64,000 bases of DNA from Carnobacterium_B sp045617425 (GCF_045617425.1 NZ_JAZLIO010000006.1:169181-233180), one strand, 5' to 3'; positions 1 to 8,591 are shown, counted from the first letter of the stretch. Numbers and translations are program-made. Notes: generated by a model not told the origin, from the letters alone.

Positions 1-1641
1 GGGATTGTTACAGAACATAGAAAGATGAATATGGACGATGGCACTGAATTGTACATCGTGTTAGATGATCTGCAAGATTCAGAATTGCTTGATTTCTCAG
101 TAGCCGGTTATCAAGAGTTGGAACCCTGGAATCCAGATGCTTCACTAGAAGAAAAGGCAGGACAATACGGTATTGTAGGAACGGATACTGGGTTAGAACT
201 GATTTGGGGAATTGGGGAATACGGAGAAAATGAATATGAAGTGACGTATACTTTATCAAACTTAGTCCGTGAATTAGAAGATGGGCAAGCCTTGTTATGG
301 AATTTTGATACGTTTTCCGATATTCCAGCCGAAAATTTAACGGTTGAAGTTACAGGGTTTGAACCTTTAACAGAAGAAGATGTTCGCTTTTGGGGATTTG
401 GTTTTGAAGGGGATATGCAATTAGAGGGCAACACGATCGTTTGGGAAGCTGAGGAAGAAGTAGACGACAGCAACGATGTAACAGTATTACTGCAATTTCC
501 TCAAGGCTTATTCAATACACAAACTAGTGTAGATATGACTTTGGAAGAACAACGCGAAATGGCAATGGATGGTTCAGCATATAATGATGAGGCCACTTCT
601 AACACATTACCTATCGTAATTATTTCTCTCGTAGCAGTTGCTGGTGGAGGAATCACAGCTTTTATTATCAAATATTCTAAGAAATTAAAACAAGCGAGAG
701 AAGAAGCTGGACAAATGCGTACGGGAATACAAAGAATCAAGGAACACAAAGGAGTTGTCTTAGAAGAGATTCCTTATAAAGGAGAAGACTTTGCAGGAAT
801 TGCATATTTATTGCAAGACATGGACAAAGGTTATTTTGAAGATTATTTCTCAGCTTATTTACTGAGATGGTCATATGAAGAACGGATCCTTATTCACACC
901 ACTGAAACCAAATCATTATTTGGTGAAGGATTTGATACGGAAATAGAAATCCTACATTTTCAGGAAGAACGTGCACGTTATCCTCAGTCATTCAGTGACT
1001 TCGTTGCTCATCTAGAAACAAATGGTGAGACCTATGAAACTGGATTATGGTTGATGTTATTGGATGCTGCAAACGGTAACGGCTTTGTTAAAGACGATGA
1101 TATGAAAAAATGGGCAAAAAAACATGCCAAAGAAGTAGGCAAATTTGCGGATTATTTGATTGACTACTCAAAAGAGTATTTAGAAAGAGAAGGACTTATT
1201 TCTTTTGGCAAAGTTGACGTATGGGGTGCAAAACATGAGGTATCTGTTGCCAGTCCTGAAGGCGACGAACTGTTTGATCGTTTGGTTCAATTTGATAACT
1301 ATTTAGAAGAAATCGACTTAGAAGGTTTTGCGGACAACGCTAATCCATTTACATTTGAAGAATTTCTATTCTGGAATACCTTGTACTTTAGAAGTGAGGA
1401 AATAACAGATGAATTCAAGGAAATGATTCCGAATCCGAATGATGCCTCTGGAGATAACTCCTTCATCTATTATTATTGGTATTGGAACGGCATGACTGGA
1501 TTTAGGCACAACTGGTCTAGTGGATTAGCAAGTGGTGGATTTAACTCAAGTGCTTCATCAGCAGCATCCGGAACAGGTGGCTCAACTTCCTTTGGTGGAG
1601 GTGGAGGTGCCGGTGGTGGAGGCGGCGGAGGGGCTCGATAG
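1..1641 (+). CDS. DUF2207 membrane protein, 5' end cut off by window
   Basis: The frame is open to base 1, and the residues before the first ATG (base 25) continue the family's typical N-terminal pattern (V-T-E-H then GTELY), so the signal peptide and true start lie upstream of the window. What remains is an extracytoplasmic beta-rich domain, one membrane span at about residues 193-216 counted from the ATG, a cytoplasmic alpha/beta part, and a C-terminal tail of Ser/Gly ending in long glycine runs. That order and the Gly-rich tail are typical of DUF2207 (YciQ-like) predicted membrane proteins of Firmicutes. Molecular function is unknown. A terminator follows at once. Confidence 0.85.
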   Translation, partial: GIVTEHRKMNMDDGTELYIVLDDLQDSELLDFSVAGYQELEPWNPDASLEEKAGQYGIVGTDTGLELIWGIGEYGENEYEVTYTLSNLVRELEDGQALLWNFDTFSDIPAENLTVEVTGFEPLTEEDVRFWGFGFEGDMQLEGNTIVWEAEEEVDDSNDVTVLLQFPQGLFNTQTSVDMTLEEQREMAMDGSAYNDEATSNTLPIVIISLVAVAGGGITAFIIKYSKKLKQAREEAGQMRTGIQRIKEHKGVVLEEIPYKGEDFAGIAYLLQDMDKGYFEDYFSAYLLRWSYEERILIHTTETKSLFGEGFDTEIEILHFQEERARYPQSFSDFVAHLETNGETYETGLWLMLLDAANGNGFVKDDDMKKWAKKHAKEVGKFADYLIDYSKEYLEREGLISFGKVDVWGAKHEVSVASPEGDELFDRLVQFDNYLEEIDLEGFADNANPFTFEEFLFWNTLYFRSEEITDEFKEMIPNPNDASGDNSFIYYYWYWNGMTGFRHNWSSGLASGGFNSSASSAASGTGGSTSFGGGGGAGGGGGGGAR

Positions 1642-1690
1642 AATAGTCTCTTAATAGTTTGTGTACGTTAATGAATTTTAGATATAAAAA

Positions 1691-1725
1691 GACAAAATAT
1701 CGTATAAAGATATTTTGTTTTTTTA
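1691..1725. terminator. Rho-independent terminator, probably bidirectional
   Basis: A 10-bp perfect stem (1692-1701 with 1709-1718) around a 7-base loop is followed by a T-run on the plus strand. It separates the DUF2207 gene from the convergent GIY-YIG gene and can serve both. Confidence 0.8.
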
Positions 1726-1752
1726 TTGTGATAGATTTAGGTTAATGAATGT

Positions 1753-2640
1753 CTAATCAAATCCTACATAGACTCTTTCATTTTGGATATTACAAGGTAC
1801 TCCATTGCTATTAACGTATTGATAATTTGTTAATTTGATATGATCTGGGAAAAGTTGAATACCATCTATTTCTGTCAGTGGTTCGGCATATTGATAGAAA
1901 TTATACCTTTTTTGCTTTCTTCCAGACTTTGTTTTACTATGAAGTATTTCATATCTAGGACTGTCTTTAACGATTTTAAAAGCACTAACGATCATGCCAC
2001 TGCCAGGATAGACACCTAGGATATATTCTAGGTTGTTTGCTTTATCTAAACTCATGACCCAATCACCCAAGGTTCTTTTTTTCAAAGCTTCAGATTCAGG
2101 GTTATACATTTCTTCAGCTTTTAAATCTTTACTAGAATCAGATTTATCTTTAGTAGGCTTGATTTTCACAAACATAATTTTATGGGGTTTTAAATGATTA
2201 ATATTAACGGGTTTTGGACTAAGTGCATCTTGTAACAATTCAACTCTTCCAAAAGTTTGCAAGGCTTCTTTCTGCCCAACAGAGCGATGTCCACTCATAA
2301 TATTAGTCAATTTTTTCACGTTAAGTTTTTGGTCATCAATTAGTTTACAAAAATTAATAACCGCATTTTCTACGTGGAAGGCTTCATCTTCACTTAATCC
2401 AAAAGTCAAAATATATTTCTCAACTTCCATACCATTTGAATGAATAGTCTTTATTTCAGTTAATTTTTGCTTTTCCACAAGGTCATTGGAGAAGTCAGTT
2501 TTGAGATAATCTAATTCATGAGCAAATACTCTATTTTTTGTACCTTTACCAATATAAAAAATGGTATGGTCAATAGGATTAACTAAAATATAAACGTAAT
2601 AGCGAAGCTGAGTAATAACTTCTTCTGTAAATCGATTCAT
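1753..2640 (-). CDS. GIY-YIG (LEM-3-like) nuclease domain protein
   Basis: This 295-residue protein begins with a GIY-YIG nuclease core: YYVYILVNP at about residues 14-22, then FYIGKGTKNRVFAH, the YIG element plus the basic and aromatic residues that follow it in the LEM-3-like subfamily. A conserved acidic residue lies in the helix near residue 90 (HVENAVINFC). The remaining 180 residues match no domain I recognise; they contain a lysine-rich segment near the middle and a second Gly/Lys-rich stretch that could bind nucleic acid (inference). The gene lies 41 bases downstream of the DNA glycosylase gene on the same strand, so co-transcription is likely. Family members are predicted DNA endonucleases; the substrate is unknown. 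Confidence 0.75.
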   Translation of the reverse strand: MNRFTEEVITQLRYYVYILVNPIDHTIFYIGKGTKNRVFAHELDYLKTDFSNDLVEKQKLTEIKTIHSNGMEVEKYILTFGLSEDEAFHVENAVINFCKLIDDQKLNVKKLTNIMSGHRSVGQKEALQTFGRVELLQDALSPKPVNINHLKPHKIMFVKIKPTKDKSDSSKDLKAEEMYNPESEALKKRTLGDWVMSLDKANNLEYILGVYPGSGMIVSAFKIVKDSPRYEILHSKTKSGRKQKRYNFYQYAEPLTEIDGIQLFPDHIKLTNYQYVNSNGVPCNIQNERVYVGFD

Positions 2641-2681
2641 TGTATTATTTCCTCCATGTCTACTATAAGGTGCTGAATAAG

Positions 2682-3167
2682 TTACTCATTAAGAAAAGGA
2701 AGTTGAAGAGCCACTTTCCATTCTAATTTCCGTTCTTGTGCTTTGCCATTATTTGCACCGCTAGTGGATAAACATTTTATAACAGTATAGTGTTCAAAAA
2801 TAGTTGATTTTAAAATTTCTTGATAAGATTTATCTCCATTTGCAATGATAAGTTTGATAGAAGCTGTTGAAAATAATGCATCAAAATCATTTAATTTTGT
2901 TTGTTTAAAGTTACTATCTAAACTCCCAATTCTATCAAAATGACTATAAATATCCCATAGGCCAATTTGGTTTTGTACCAATAATTCCAACCTTTTTTCA
3001 TAGTCAATTGGATCAGTAGTATTTAAAGATTCAGAAATGATTTTCCAAAATTGATTGCCTTTATTTGCATAGTATTGCTGCAATTCTAACGATTTTATAC
3101 TTGGAGCACTGCCGAGTATTAAAATTTTAGTGTTTTCATCATAGATAGGTTCTAAACCACTGTTCAT
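2682..3167 (-). CDS. DNA-deoxyinosine/hypoxanthine glycosylase (UDG superfamily)
   Basis: At 161 residues it has the length of the small hypoxanthine-DNA glycosylase branch of the uracil-DNA glycosylase superfamily. Visible motifs are LILGSAPS at the N-terminus (water-activating loop), the aromatic signature YYANKGNQFW, and the C-terminal LSTSGANNG loop that contacts DNA. Expected activity is removal of deaminated purines such as hypoxanthine from DNA, starting base excision repair in the cytoplasm. It is the first gene of a two-gene leftward unit with the GIY-YIG nuclease gene. The start is an ATG with a weakly matching ribosome site (AGGAGT) upstream. Confidence 0.82.
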   Translation of the reverse strand: MNSGLEPIYDENTKILILGSAPSIKSLELQQYYANKGNQFWKIISESLNTTDPIDYEKRLELLVQNQIGLWDIYSHFDRIGSLDSNFKQTKLNDFDALFSTASIKLIIANGDKSYQEILKSTIFEHYTVIKCLSTSGANNGKAQERKLEWKVALQLPFLNE

Positions 3168-3409
3168 AATTTATACTCCTTAATAGTAAATTTATATTAG
3201 ACACTATTTATATGTAAAATATAAATCAGTATCTTTCAATTGTATAGTAAAAAATGGAGAATTCCTATAGGGTTATTAGCGTTGTAATAGCTTTTGTATA
3301 TTTGTTTTTTTTCTAAACGCAAGTTGCGCTTATACTTAAACCTGATAAGTAAAAATATGTAGTATAATTGACGCATAAGTTCAAATTGAAGTTTGAAAGG
3401 GTGAAACTA

Positions 3410-3934
3410 GTGTGGGAGAATAATCCGATACGAGTGCAAGTAAGAATTAAAGAACTGGCAATGGATTACGGTGTGATTTTGCTTTATCTTGTTTTTCTTC
3501 TTATGGCTAACTTAGTCTTTTATTTTCTAGTGTTAGACGGAATACCTGAATTTACAATCGTTCAATCCCAACTGATAGCGACGTTTGAATCGGTTGTTCC
3601 GATAGTGCTGATTTTCTCACTACTTGATTACAAGAAACCCTTTGGGACATACGGTAAGAGAAAAGCTGGTTTAAAAGTACAGTATAAAACGCCTTCGTTT
3701 TTTAGAAGTTTGGTTAGAAATAGCATTAAGTTTTTACCGTGGCAGCTTGCTCATATTGGGGTCATCGATGGTATTTATACGGAATTTACAACTTGGAATT
3801 CGATTATTTTTACAAATGCTGGAATTCTGTTTGCTATTATCCTATTGGTTATGGGGTTTTTTAGAAAAGATAAACGGCATTTAGGTGATTTAATAGCCGG
3901 AACTCAAGTTGTACCAATTAGGAGGGAATCATAA
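3410..3934 (+). CDS. RDD family membrane protein
   Basis: The protein has about three hydrophobic spans (residues ~20-43, ~52-70 and ~125-145), the KKPFGTYGKRKAGLKV segment between spans, and HLGDLIAGTQVV near the C-terminus, the usual RDD-domain layout. Function is unknown; RDD proteins are membrane proteins of uncertain transport or quality-control role. The frame also holds a TTG at 3368, but a TATAAT -10 element (3363-3368) overlaps it. The GTG at 3410 has GAAAGGG at 3395-3401 spaced 8 bases away, so I take 3410 as the start. The stop directly abuts the next gene's start, indicating an operon. Confidence 0.75.
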   Translation: MWENNPIRVQVRIKELAMDYGVILLYLVFLLMANLVFYFLVLDGIPEFTIVQSQLIATFESVVPIVLIFSLLDYKKPFGTYGKRKAGLKVQYKTPSFFRSLVRNSIKFLPWQLAHIGVIDGIYTEFTTWNSIIFTNAGILFAIILLVMGFFRKDKRHLGDLIAGTQVVPIRRES

Positions 3935-4699
3935 GTGGAACAGAATGTTGATGCTGAAGAAGTGATTAGAAGATGGGATGCTTTTGCTGATACGTACTCA
4001 AAAAATCACAACGAACAAGGGGATATTCATAAAGAAGTGTTTTTAAATCCTACTTTATTTTCTCTTATGGGCGAATTGAAAGATAAACAAGTTTTGGATG
4101 CAGGATGTGGCGAGGGGTATTTAAGCAGATTGTTGTCCAAGGCTGGATCAAATGTGACCGCTGTGGATTATTCTCCAAGAATGATTGAAATTGCACAGAA
4201 GAGAACGCCAGTTAACATGCAGATTAAGTATGTAAGAGGAAATTGTGAAAAGTTGGATACGCTCGAAGACAACAGTTTTGATTTGGTTGTGTCCAACATG
4301 GTGATACAAGATTTACCCAACTACGAAAATGCCTTTCAAGAAATGTTTCGTTTGTTGGTAGATGGTGGGAACTTTATCTTTTCAATTTTGCATCCTTGTT
4401 TTGTTACTCCTGAAAGTGGCTGGGAGAAAAAGGATAGTGGTGAAAAATTGCATTGGAACGTGGATCGTTATTTCTATGAAGGTGCCTACGAACAACGATT
4501 AGGAGATAAAGATAAAGTACTATTTTTCCACAGGACATTAACCAGTTATGTTGATACGTTAACTAAAGCAGGCTTTATGATAGAAAGTATAGTCGAACCG
4601 AAGCCATCAGAAATAATGTTGGAAAAATATCCGTCATTCGAAGAAGATTTGAGATGTGCTGATTTTATGGTGTTTAAGGCCATTAAGTTAAAAAGATAA
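3935..4699 (+). CDS. Class I SAM-dependent methyltransferase
   Basis: This is a 254-residue Rossmann-fold methyltransferase of the Methyltransf_11/25 type. Motif I is VLDAGCGEGYLSRLL at about residues 51-65; the acidic end of strand 2 is VDYS; motif post-II is FDLVVSNMVIQDLPN. The C-terminal half, with many aromatic residues (HPCFVTPESGWE, WNVDRYFYEG), would shape the substrate pocket; the substrate cannot be read from sequence. It starts at a GTG directly after the RDD gene's TAA, with GGAGGG at 3921-3926, so the two genes are translationally coupled. Confidence 0.85.
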   Translation: MEQNVDAEEVIRRWDAFADTYSKNHNEQGDIHKEVFLNPTLFSLMGELKDKQVLDAGCGEGYLSRLLSKAGSNVTAVDYSPRMIEIAQKRTPVNMQIKYVRGNCEKLDTLEDNSFDLVVSNMVIQDLPNYENAFQEMFRLLVDGGNFIFSILHPCFVTPESGWEKKDSGEKLHWNVDRYFYEGAYEQRLGDKDKVLFFHRTLTSYVDTLTKAGFMIESIVEPKPSEIMLEKYPSFEEDLRCADFMVFKAIKLKR

Positions 4700-4727
4700 A
4701 GTAAAAAGGACTTGAATATGCGAAATC

Positions 4728-4778
4728 ATAGAGACTGCATGAGCTAAAGAAACATCTTTTAGCCTATGCAGTCTCTAT
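4728..4778 (+). terminator. Large hairpin after methyltransferase gene
   Basis: A perfect 13-bp inverted repeat (4728-4740 with 4766-4778) encloses a second stem (GCTAAA/TTTAGC). It looks like a transcription terminator for the RDD-methyltransferase operon, but the T-tract after it is poor, so its efficiency is uncertain. Confidence 0.5.
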
Positions 4779-4851
4779 TGTTATCCATTAGAGACACGAT
4801 AATTCGTAAAATTAAGGGAATGTAGACTTTTTTAAAGGACAAACTATTTAC

Positions 4852-4880
4852 TTTACTTACTTTTTGTAAAGTGATAAAAT
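4852..4880 (+). promoter_or_regulatory. Promoter of amino-acid ABC operon
   Basis: TTTACT (4852-4857), a 17-bp spacer and TAAAAT (4875-4880) lie about 40 bases before the lipoprotein start and match a sigma-70-type promoter. No operator or riboswitch is evident between it and the gene. Confidence 0.5.
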
Positions 4881-4920
4881 TAAAAATTAAGAACGTTAAC
4901 AGAAAAGGATGAGATAAATA

Positions 4921-5745
4921 GTGAAAAAGAAAAAATGGATGCTAGCTGGAATCGCGGCAGTAGCATTATTTGTTAGTGCATGTGGAACGTCAACAAAAGA
5001 GGATGCCACTTCAACTGAAGGCGAAGATTTATTGCAGTCTGTTCAAGATGCTGGGGTATTGAAAGTCGGCGTAATGGGAACCTATCAACCGTACAACTTT
5101 ATCAATGAAGATAAAGACATGGATGGGTTTGATGCAGATATCGCTAAAGAAATTGCCAAAGGATTAGATGTGGACATTGAATTTGTCTCTCAAGAATTTT
5201 CAGGAATGATTGCTGGATTGCAAACGGGTAAATTTGATATGGTTGCAAGTCAAATGACGATTACGGATGACCGTAAAAAAGAAATGTTATTCTCAGATCC
5301 ATACATCACCAATCAAGTAAAAGTTATTGTGAAAGATGACAATACAGAGATTACTTCTGTAGAAGATTTTGTGGGTAAAGATATTGGAGTAGGTTTAGGA
5401 ACAAATGATGAAACTTATTTGCGTAACGAATTGGTTCCGGAAGTTGGCGAGTTTAATATCCGCACATATGATGATGTAATTACTTCATTAAAAGATTTGG
5501 ACTCTGGTCGAATCGACGCTACGATCAACAATATGTATGCTTTAAAACCAATCATTGAAGCAAATGGGTTGAAGATTAAAGCAGTTGGCGAACCAATCAA
5601 ATCAGACCAAGCCGGAATTGCTGTTCAATTAGGCAATGAAGCCTTTATTGAAGAAGTAAATACTATTTTAGCTGATATTAAAGCAGACGGTACGTATGAT
5701 GAAATCTTTATGAAATGGTTCGGTGAAGCACCACCAAAAGACTAA
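4921..5745 (+). CDS. Amino-acid ABC transporter substrate-binding lipoprotein
   Basis: A basic N-terminus, hydrophobic stretch and lipobox LFVSAC with Cys21 mark a lipoprotein anchored to the outer face of the membrane. The mature 250 residues are a SBP_bac_3 domain: GVLKVGVMGTYQPYNF opening, DGFDADIAKEIAKGL, and KFDMVASQMTITDDRK, all typical of polar amino-acid (His/Gln/Cys-type) binding proteins. It starts at GTG with AAAGGATGAG upstream. It is first in an operon with a permease and an ATPase gene, giving a complete importer. The exact amino acid cannot be told from sequence; the OsmC gene at the operon end hints at a sulfur or redox link (inference). Confidence 0.88.
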   Translation: MKKKKWMLAGIAAVALFVSACGTSTKEDATSTEGEDLLQSVQDAGVLKVGVMGTYQPYNFINEDKDMDGFDADIAKEIAKGLDVDIEFVSQEFSGMIAGLQTGKFDMVASQMTITDDRKKEMLFSDPYITNQVKVIVKDDNTEITSVEDFVGKDIGVGLGTNDETYLRNELVPEVGEFNIRTYDDVITSLKDLDSGRIDATINNMYALKPIIEANGLKIKAVGEPIKSDQAGIAVQLGNEAFIEEVNTILADIKADGTYDEIFMKWFGEAPPKD

Positions 5746-5784
5746 ACATGAAGCAAGAATAAGTAGAAGAGAGGTACTTCTTTT

Positions 5785-6429
5785 ATGGAAGTTTTAATAC
5801 AGAATATCCCGTTCTTGTTGCAAGGAGCGTATTATACGTTATTGATTACGTTGGTTTCGATGTTTTTTGGTTCTCTGATTGGGATCATCGTAGCAATAGC
5901 CCGTTTGAAAGGCAATAAAGTGATACAAGCTGTTGCACGAGGGTATGTATCAATTATTCGAGGCACACCAACATTGGTTCAAATCATCATTATTTATTAT
6001 GGTTTAGTTGATTTTGGAATTAGTTTAGATCCTTTGCCAGCTGCTTTTATTGCATTGAGTGTTAATAATGGAGCGTATTTATCTGAATCGATTCGTGGAG
6101 CGTTACAGTCGATTCCAAAAGGTCAAATGGAAGCTGCTTATGCAACAGGGATGACACCTTGGCAAGCGATGCGTCGGATTATTCTTCCGCAAGCCATTCG
6201 CATTGCTATCCCACCAGTAGGAAATACCTTTATTGGTATGTTGAAAGAAACGTCCTTAGTATCGGTCATCAGTGTAACGGAATTATTGCGTTCGGCTCAA
6301 TTGCTGATCGCTCAATATTATAGTTATATGCCGTTTTACTTGGGAATCGCGGTCATTTACTGGATCATGAGCACGGTTTTTTCTTTCCTACTGAACAAGT
6401 TGGAAGCACGTATGTCAATCTATGAATAG
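5785..6429 (+). CDS. Amino-acid ABC transporter permease (HisM family)
   Basis: The 214-residue polytopic membrane protein has the inner-membrane transport fold of His/Glu/Gln permeases. The EAA loop that docks the ATPase is visible as EAAYATGMTPWQAMRRIILPQA around residues 113-134. Only one permease gene is present, so the channel would be a homodimer. It lies 39 bases after the binding-protein gene and 13 bases before the ATPase gene. Confidence 0.88.
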   Translation: MEVLIQNIPFLLQGAYYTLLITLVSMFFGSLIGIIVAIARLKGNKVIQAVARGYVSIIRGTPTLVQIIIIYYGLVDFGISLDPLPAAFIALSVNNGAYLSESIRGALQSIPKGQMEAAYATGMTPWQAMRRIILPQAIRIAIPPVGNTFIGMLKETSLVSVISVTELLRSAQLLIAQYYSYMPFYLGIAVIYWIMSTVFSFLLNKLEARMSIYE

Positions 6430-6442
6430 TTGAGGGATTAAC

Positions 6443-7207
6443 ATGATTAAAATAAATGGATTAGTAAAATCGTTTGGAGCATTAGAAGTTTTAAAGTCTA
6501 TTGATTTGCAAATTAGTTCTGGTGAAGTTGTGGTTATTTTGGGACCTAGTGGATCTGGAAAAAGCACCTTGTTGCGTTGCATGAATGGTCTTGAAGAACT
6601 AACAGCTGGAAGCATTGAAGTAAATGGCGTTGTTATGAACGCCGAGCAGTCTAAAAAAGAGCGTACCAAAAAAGTCCGTGAAGCACGTTTGCATACAGGA
6701 ATGGTTTTTCAACAATTTAACTTGTATCCACATAAAACGGCATTGGGAAATGTAACGGAAGCGTTGATCACAGTTAAGAAAATGGATAAAACTAAAGCAA
6801 ACCAACTTGGCGAAAAAATGTTGGAACAAGTAGGATTATCAGATAAAAAAGATGAATTTCCTTCTAGATTATCAGGTGGACAACAGCAGCGTGTAGCCAT
6901 TTCACGTGCGCTAGCTATGGACCCAACTGTGATGTTATTCGATGAGCCAACGTCTTCGTTGGACCCTGAATTAGTCGATGAAGTTTTGACAGTTATTAAA
7001 GAATTGGCTAAAGAAGGTCGAACAATGGTTATCGTGACACATGAAATGCAATTTGCACGTGAAGTGGCAGACCGTGTGATTTTTATGGCAGACGGTATTA
7101 TCGTTGAACAAAATGACCCTGAAGCCTTTTTTACACAACCAAAAACAGAGCGTGCTAGAAGGTTTTTAAAAATGGAAGAATTAGAACATAGAGAAGAGGT
7201 AAAATGA
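6443..7207 (+). CDS. Amino-acid ABC transporter ATP-binding protein (GlnQ/HisP family)
   Basis: The 254-residue ABC ATPase has Walker A GPSGSGKST, Q-loop VFQQFNLYPH, signature LSGGQQQRVAISRAL, Walker B VMLFDEPTSSLDPE and the H-loop VTHEM. It powers import by the preceding permease and binding protein. Its 3' end overlaps the start of the OsmC gene by four bases (ATGA), so the two are translationally coupled. Confidence 0.9.
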   Translation: MIKINGLVKSFGALEVLKSIDLQISSGEVVVILGPSGSGKSTLLRCMNGLEELTAGSIEVNGVVMNAEQSKKERTKKVREARLHTGMVFQQFNLYPHKTALGNVTEALITVKKMDKTKANQLGEKMLEQVGLSDKKDEFPSRLSGGQQQRVAISRALAMDPTVMLFDEPTSSLDPELVDEVLTVIKELAKEGRTMVIVTHEMQFAREVADRVIFMADGIIVEQNDPEAFFTQPKTERARRFLKMEELEHREEVK

Positions 7208-7632
7208 TGATTGTAACAACAACATGGAATAAGGGTCGTAAGTTTACCGCTAAAGGCGATTCAGGTTTTGAACTAAATATGGATGCTACACCAGCTTATG
7301 GTGGAGTAGGAGAGGGAGCAACACCAACAGAAATGTTGTTGGCTTCTTTGGCAGGCTGTATTGGAATCGATGCAACGATGATTTTAAATCCGCATTTGGA
7401 CAAAATTGAGAAACTTGAAATCATTACTGACGGAACCCGCAGAGAAGAAGCTCCTAAAGACTTTACCGCTATGAATGTTACCTTTGTAGTAGACGGTACA
7501 GTAAATAGCGACAAAATCTGGCGTGCTATTCGCTTAAGCGAAGAAAAATATTGCACCGTTTCGAACTCTTTAAAAGGTGAAATCACGTATGATGTAGTAT
7601 TGAATGGCGAAAAATTAGCAAGAGAATTGTAA
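7204..7632 (+). CDS. OsmC family protein
   Basis: The 142-residue protein has the OsmC/Ohr fold signature: GGVGEGATPTEMLLASLAGCIGIDATMIL, carrying one conserved Cys in the central helix, and a second Cys in YCTVSNSLKG near the C-terminus. Two cysteines in these places are typical of the peroxide-reducing members, which detoxify organic hydroperoxides, but the YhfA-like branch is also possible. ATG codons at 7204 and 7207 are both usable; 7207 has the better spacing to AGAGG at 7195-7199. It is the last gene of the amino-acid transporter operon. Confidence 0.82.
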   Translation: MMIVTTTWNKGRKFTAKGDSGFELNMDATPAYGGVGEGATPTEMLLASLAGCIGIDATMILNPHLDKIEKLEIITDGTRREEAPKDFTAMNVTFVVDGTVNSDKIWRAIRLSEEKYCTVSNSLKGEITYDVVLNGEKLAREL

Positions 7633-7633
7633 G

Positions 7634-7683
7634 AAAAAATACTCGTTACCCTTAGTGTTACAAGGGGAGCGGGTATTTTTTTG
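7634..7683 (+). terminator. Rho-independent terminator after osmC-like gene
   Basis: AAAAATACTCG...CGGGTATTTTT forms a long A/T-ended stem with a T-run at 7676-7682, closing the amino-acid transporter operon. Confidence 0.75.
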
Positions 7684-7708
7684 TGACTAATAAATCATTC
7701 ATAGTGTA

Positions 7709-8035
7709 TTATTTTTCTAATCTTTTTTCAGTGGTGGATAGAAAGTTTTCTAAAGCTTCAGAACTATTAATGTTCATTCTTTCAGCTAGAACAATCAACC
7801 ACCACATGGTTTCACCAATTTTTAACTCTAAATCAGTTTCGTTTGTTGAGCTACTAGGCCAACGTTCTTGTTGGGCCATAGTTAAACGGCCAACTAAACC
7901 AGCGTCGGTCAGAAATGCTAATGCATCTTCTTCAACAGTCCAAATATCCTCATGGTGCTTTATCTCCAACTCATGGTAACGTGCTCGTAATTTTTTAGAG
8001 CGTTCAACTAATTCACTAGACCTTGTTTCATCCAT
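7709..8035 (-). CDS. MazG-like protein
   Basis: The 108-residue protein resembles the small MazG-like family of Firmicutes: a helical N-terminus with ARYHELEIKHHEDIWTVEEDALAFLTDAGLVGRLTMAQQERWP, then ELKIGETMWWLIVLAERM. The family is related to all-alpha nucleoside triphosphate pyrophosphohydrolases, but the full EExxE...ExxD metal-binding set of true MazG is not obvious here, so activity is uncertain. It is a single gene, with TGGAGGG upstream of its ATG. Confidence 0.7.
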   Translation of the reverse strand: MDETRSSELVERSKKLRARYHELEIKHHEDIWTVEEDALAFLTDAGLVGRLTMAQQERWPSSSTNETDLELKIGETMWWLIVLAERMNINSSEALENFLSTTEKRLEK

Positions 8036-8112
8036 AGAAAGCCCTCCATTTCATCTATCAGTTCTTTATGAAACTTTAAGGTTTTAGTATAGCACAGTAA
8101 GCCTAAGTTCGA

Positions 8113-8390
8113 TTAACTCAAAGCCGTTTTCCATTTGAGTTGATGCAATGAGCTCTAGTTCGGTTAACTCAAGGCCGTTTTCCATTTGAGTTGACGTAAC
8201 GAGCTCTAGTTTGGTTAACTCAAAGCCATTTTCCATTTGAGTTGATGCAATGAGCTCTAGTTCGGTGAACTCAAGGCCATTTTCCATTTGAGTTGACGCA
8301 ACGAGCTCTAGTTCGGTTACTCAAATGCATATTCCACTTGAATTGATACAAGGAGCCTTAATTTGATTAACTCAAGTCCTGATTTCATTT
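8113..8390. repeat. Tandem array of a 51-bp palindrome-containing repeat
   Basis: Units start at TTAACTCA-like positions 8113, 8164, 8215, 8266, 8317 and 8367: a constant 51-bp period for the first four, then two degenerate copies. Each intact unit contains GTTAACTCAA facing TTGAGTTGAC (7-8 bp perfect, 10 bp with one G-U) around a 9-12-base loop, plus the palindrome GAGCTC. Because 51 is a multiple of three, the minus strand reads as a 17-residue repeat, but there is no ribosome site before its ATG. The array lies between the MazG-like gene and the Pho-type operator of the ugp-like operon. Confidence 0.85.
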
Positions 8391-8452
8391 AAATAGTTTC
8401 AAAATATCTCCTATTGAATAAGGTAGACCAAAAACAAGGAAAGTGACTAGTC

Positions 8453-8541
8453 TTTACACCCCTCACATATAGTTTACATAAACTTTAAAAAAAACAATTG
8501 GAATTTACGGAGCATTTACAGAGAATCTACATGCCTATGAT
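8453..8541 (+). promoter_or_regulatory. Putative PhoP (Pho box) operator and promoter
   Basis: Three TTTACA-like half-sites at 8504, 8515 and 8526 repeat with an exact 11-bp period and end just before a -10 element TATGAT (8536-8541). Further similar hexamers occur at 8453, 8473 and 8484, the last two again 11 bp apart. Direct TT(A/T/C)ACA repeats of 11-bp period beside the -10 are the known layout of PhoP boxes in Gram-positives. There is no -35 element at the right distance, which fits activator dependence. Pho control of this operon is inferred. Confidence 0.6.
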
Positions 8542-8591
8542 AGAGTAGAAAAGTAAGGAAAAGGAAGTTTATTAGCAATGGAGGTAATTTT

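Noticed and set aside
3368..3409. TTG start for the RDD protein
   Set aside because: A TATAAT promoter element overlaps the TTG, while the GTG at 3410 has a well-spaced ribosome site.
7683..7979. 98-codon plus-strand ORF
   Set aside because: It is antisense to the MazG-like gene, whose protein has recognisable family motifs.
8084..8287. Minus-strand ORF encoding four 17-residue repeats
   Set aside because: The frame stays open only because the DNA period (51) is a multiple of three; no ribosome site precedes the ATG and the reading stops just upstream. I keep the DNA repeat, not the protein.
8113..8390. CRISPR array
   Set aside because: The whole 51-bp unit repeats without unique spacers and no cas genes are nearby.
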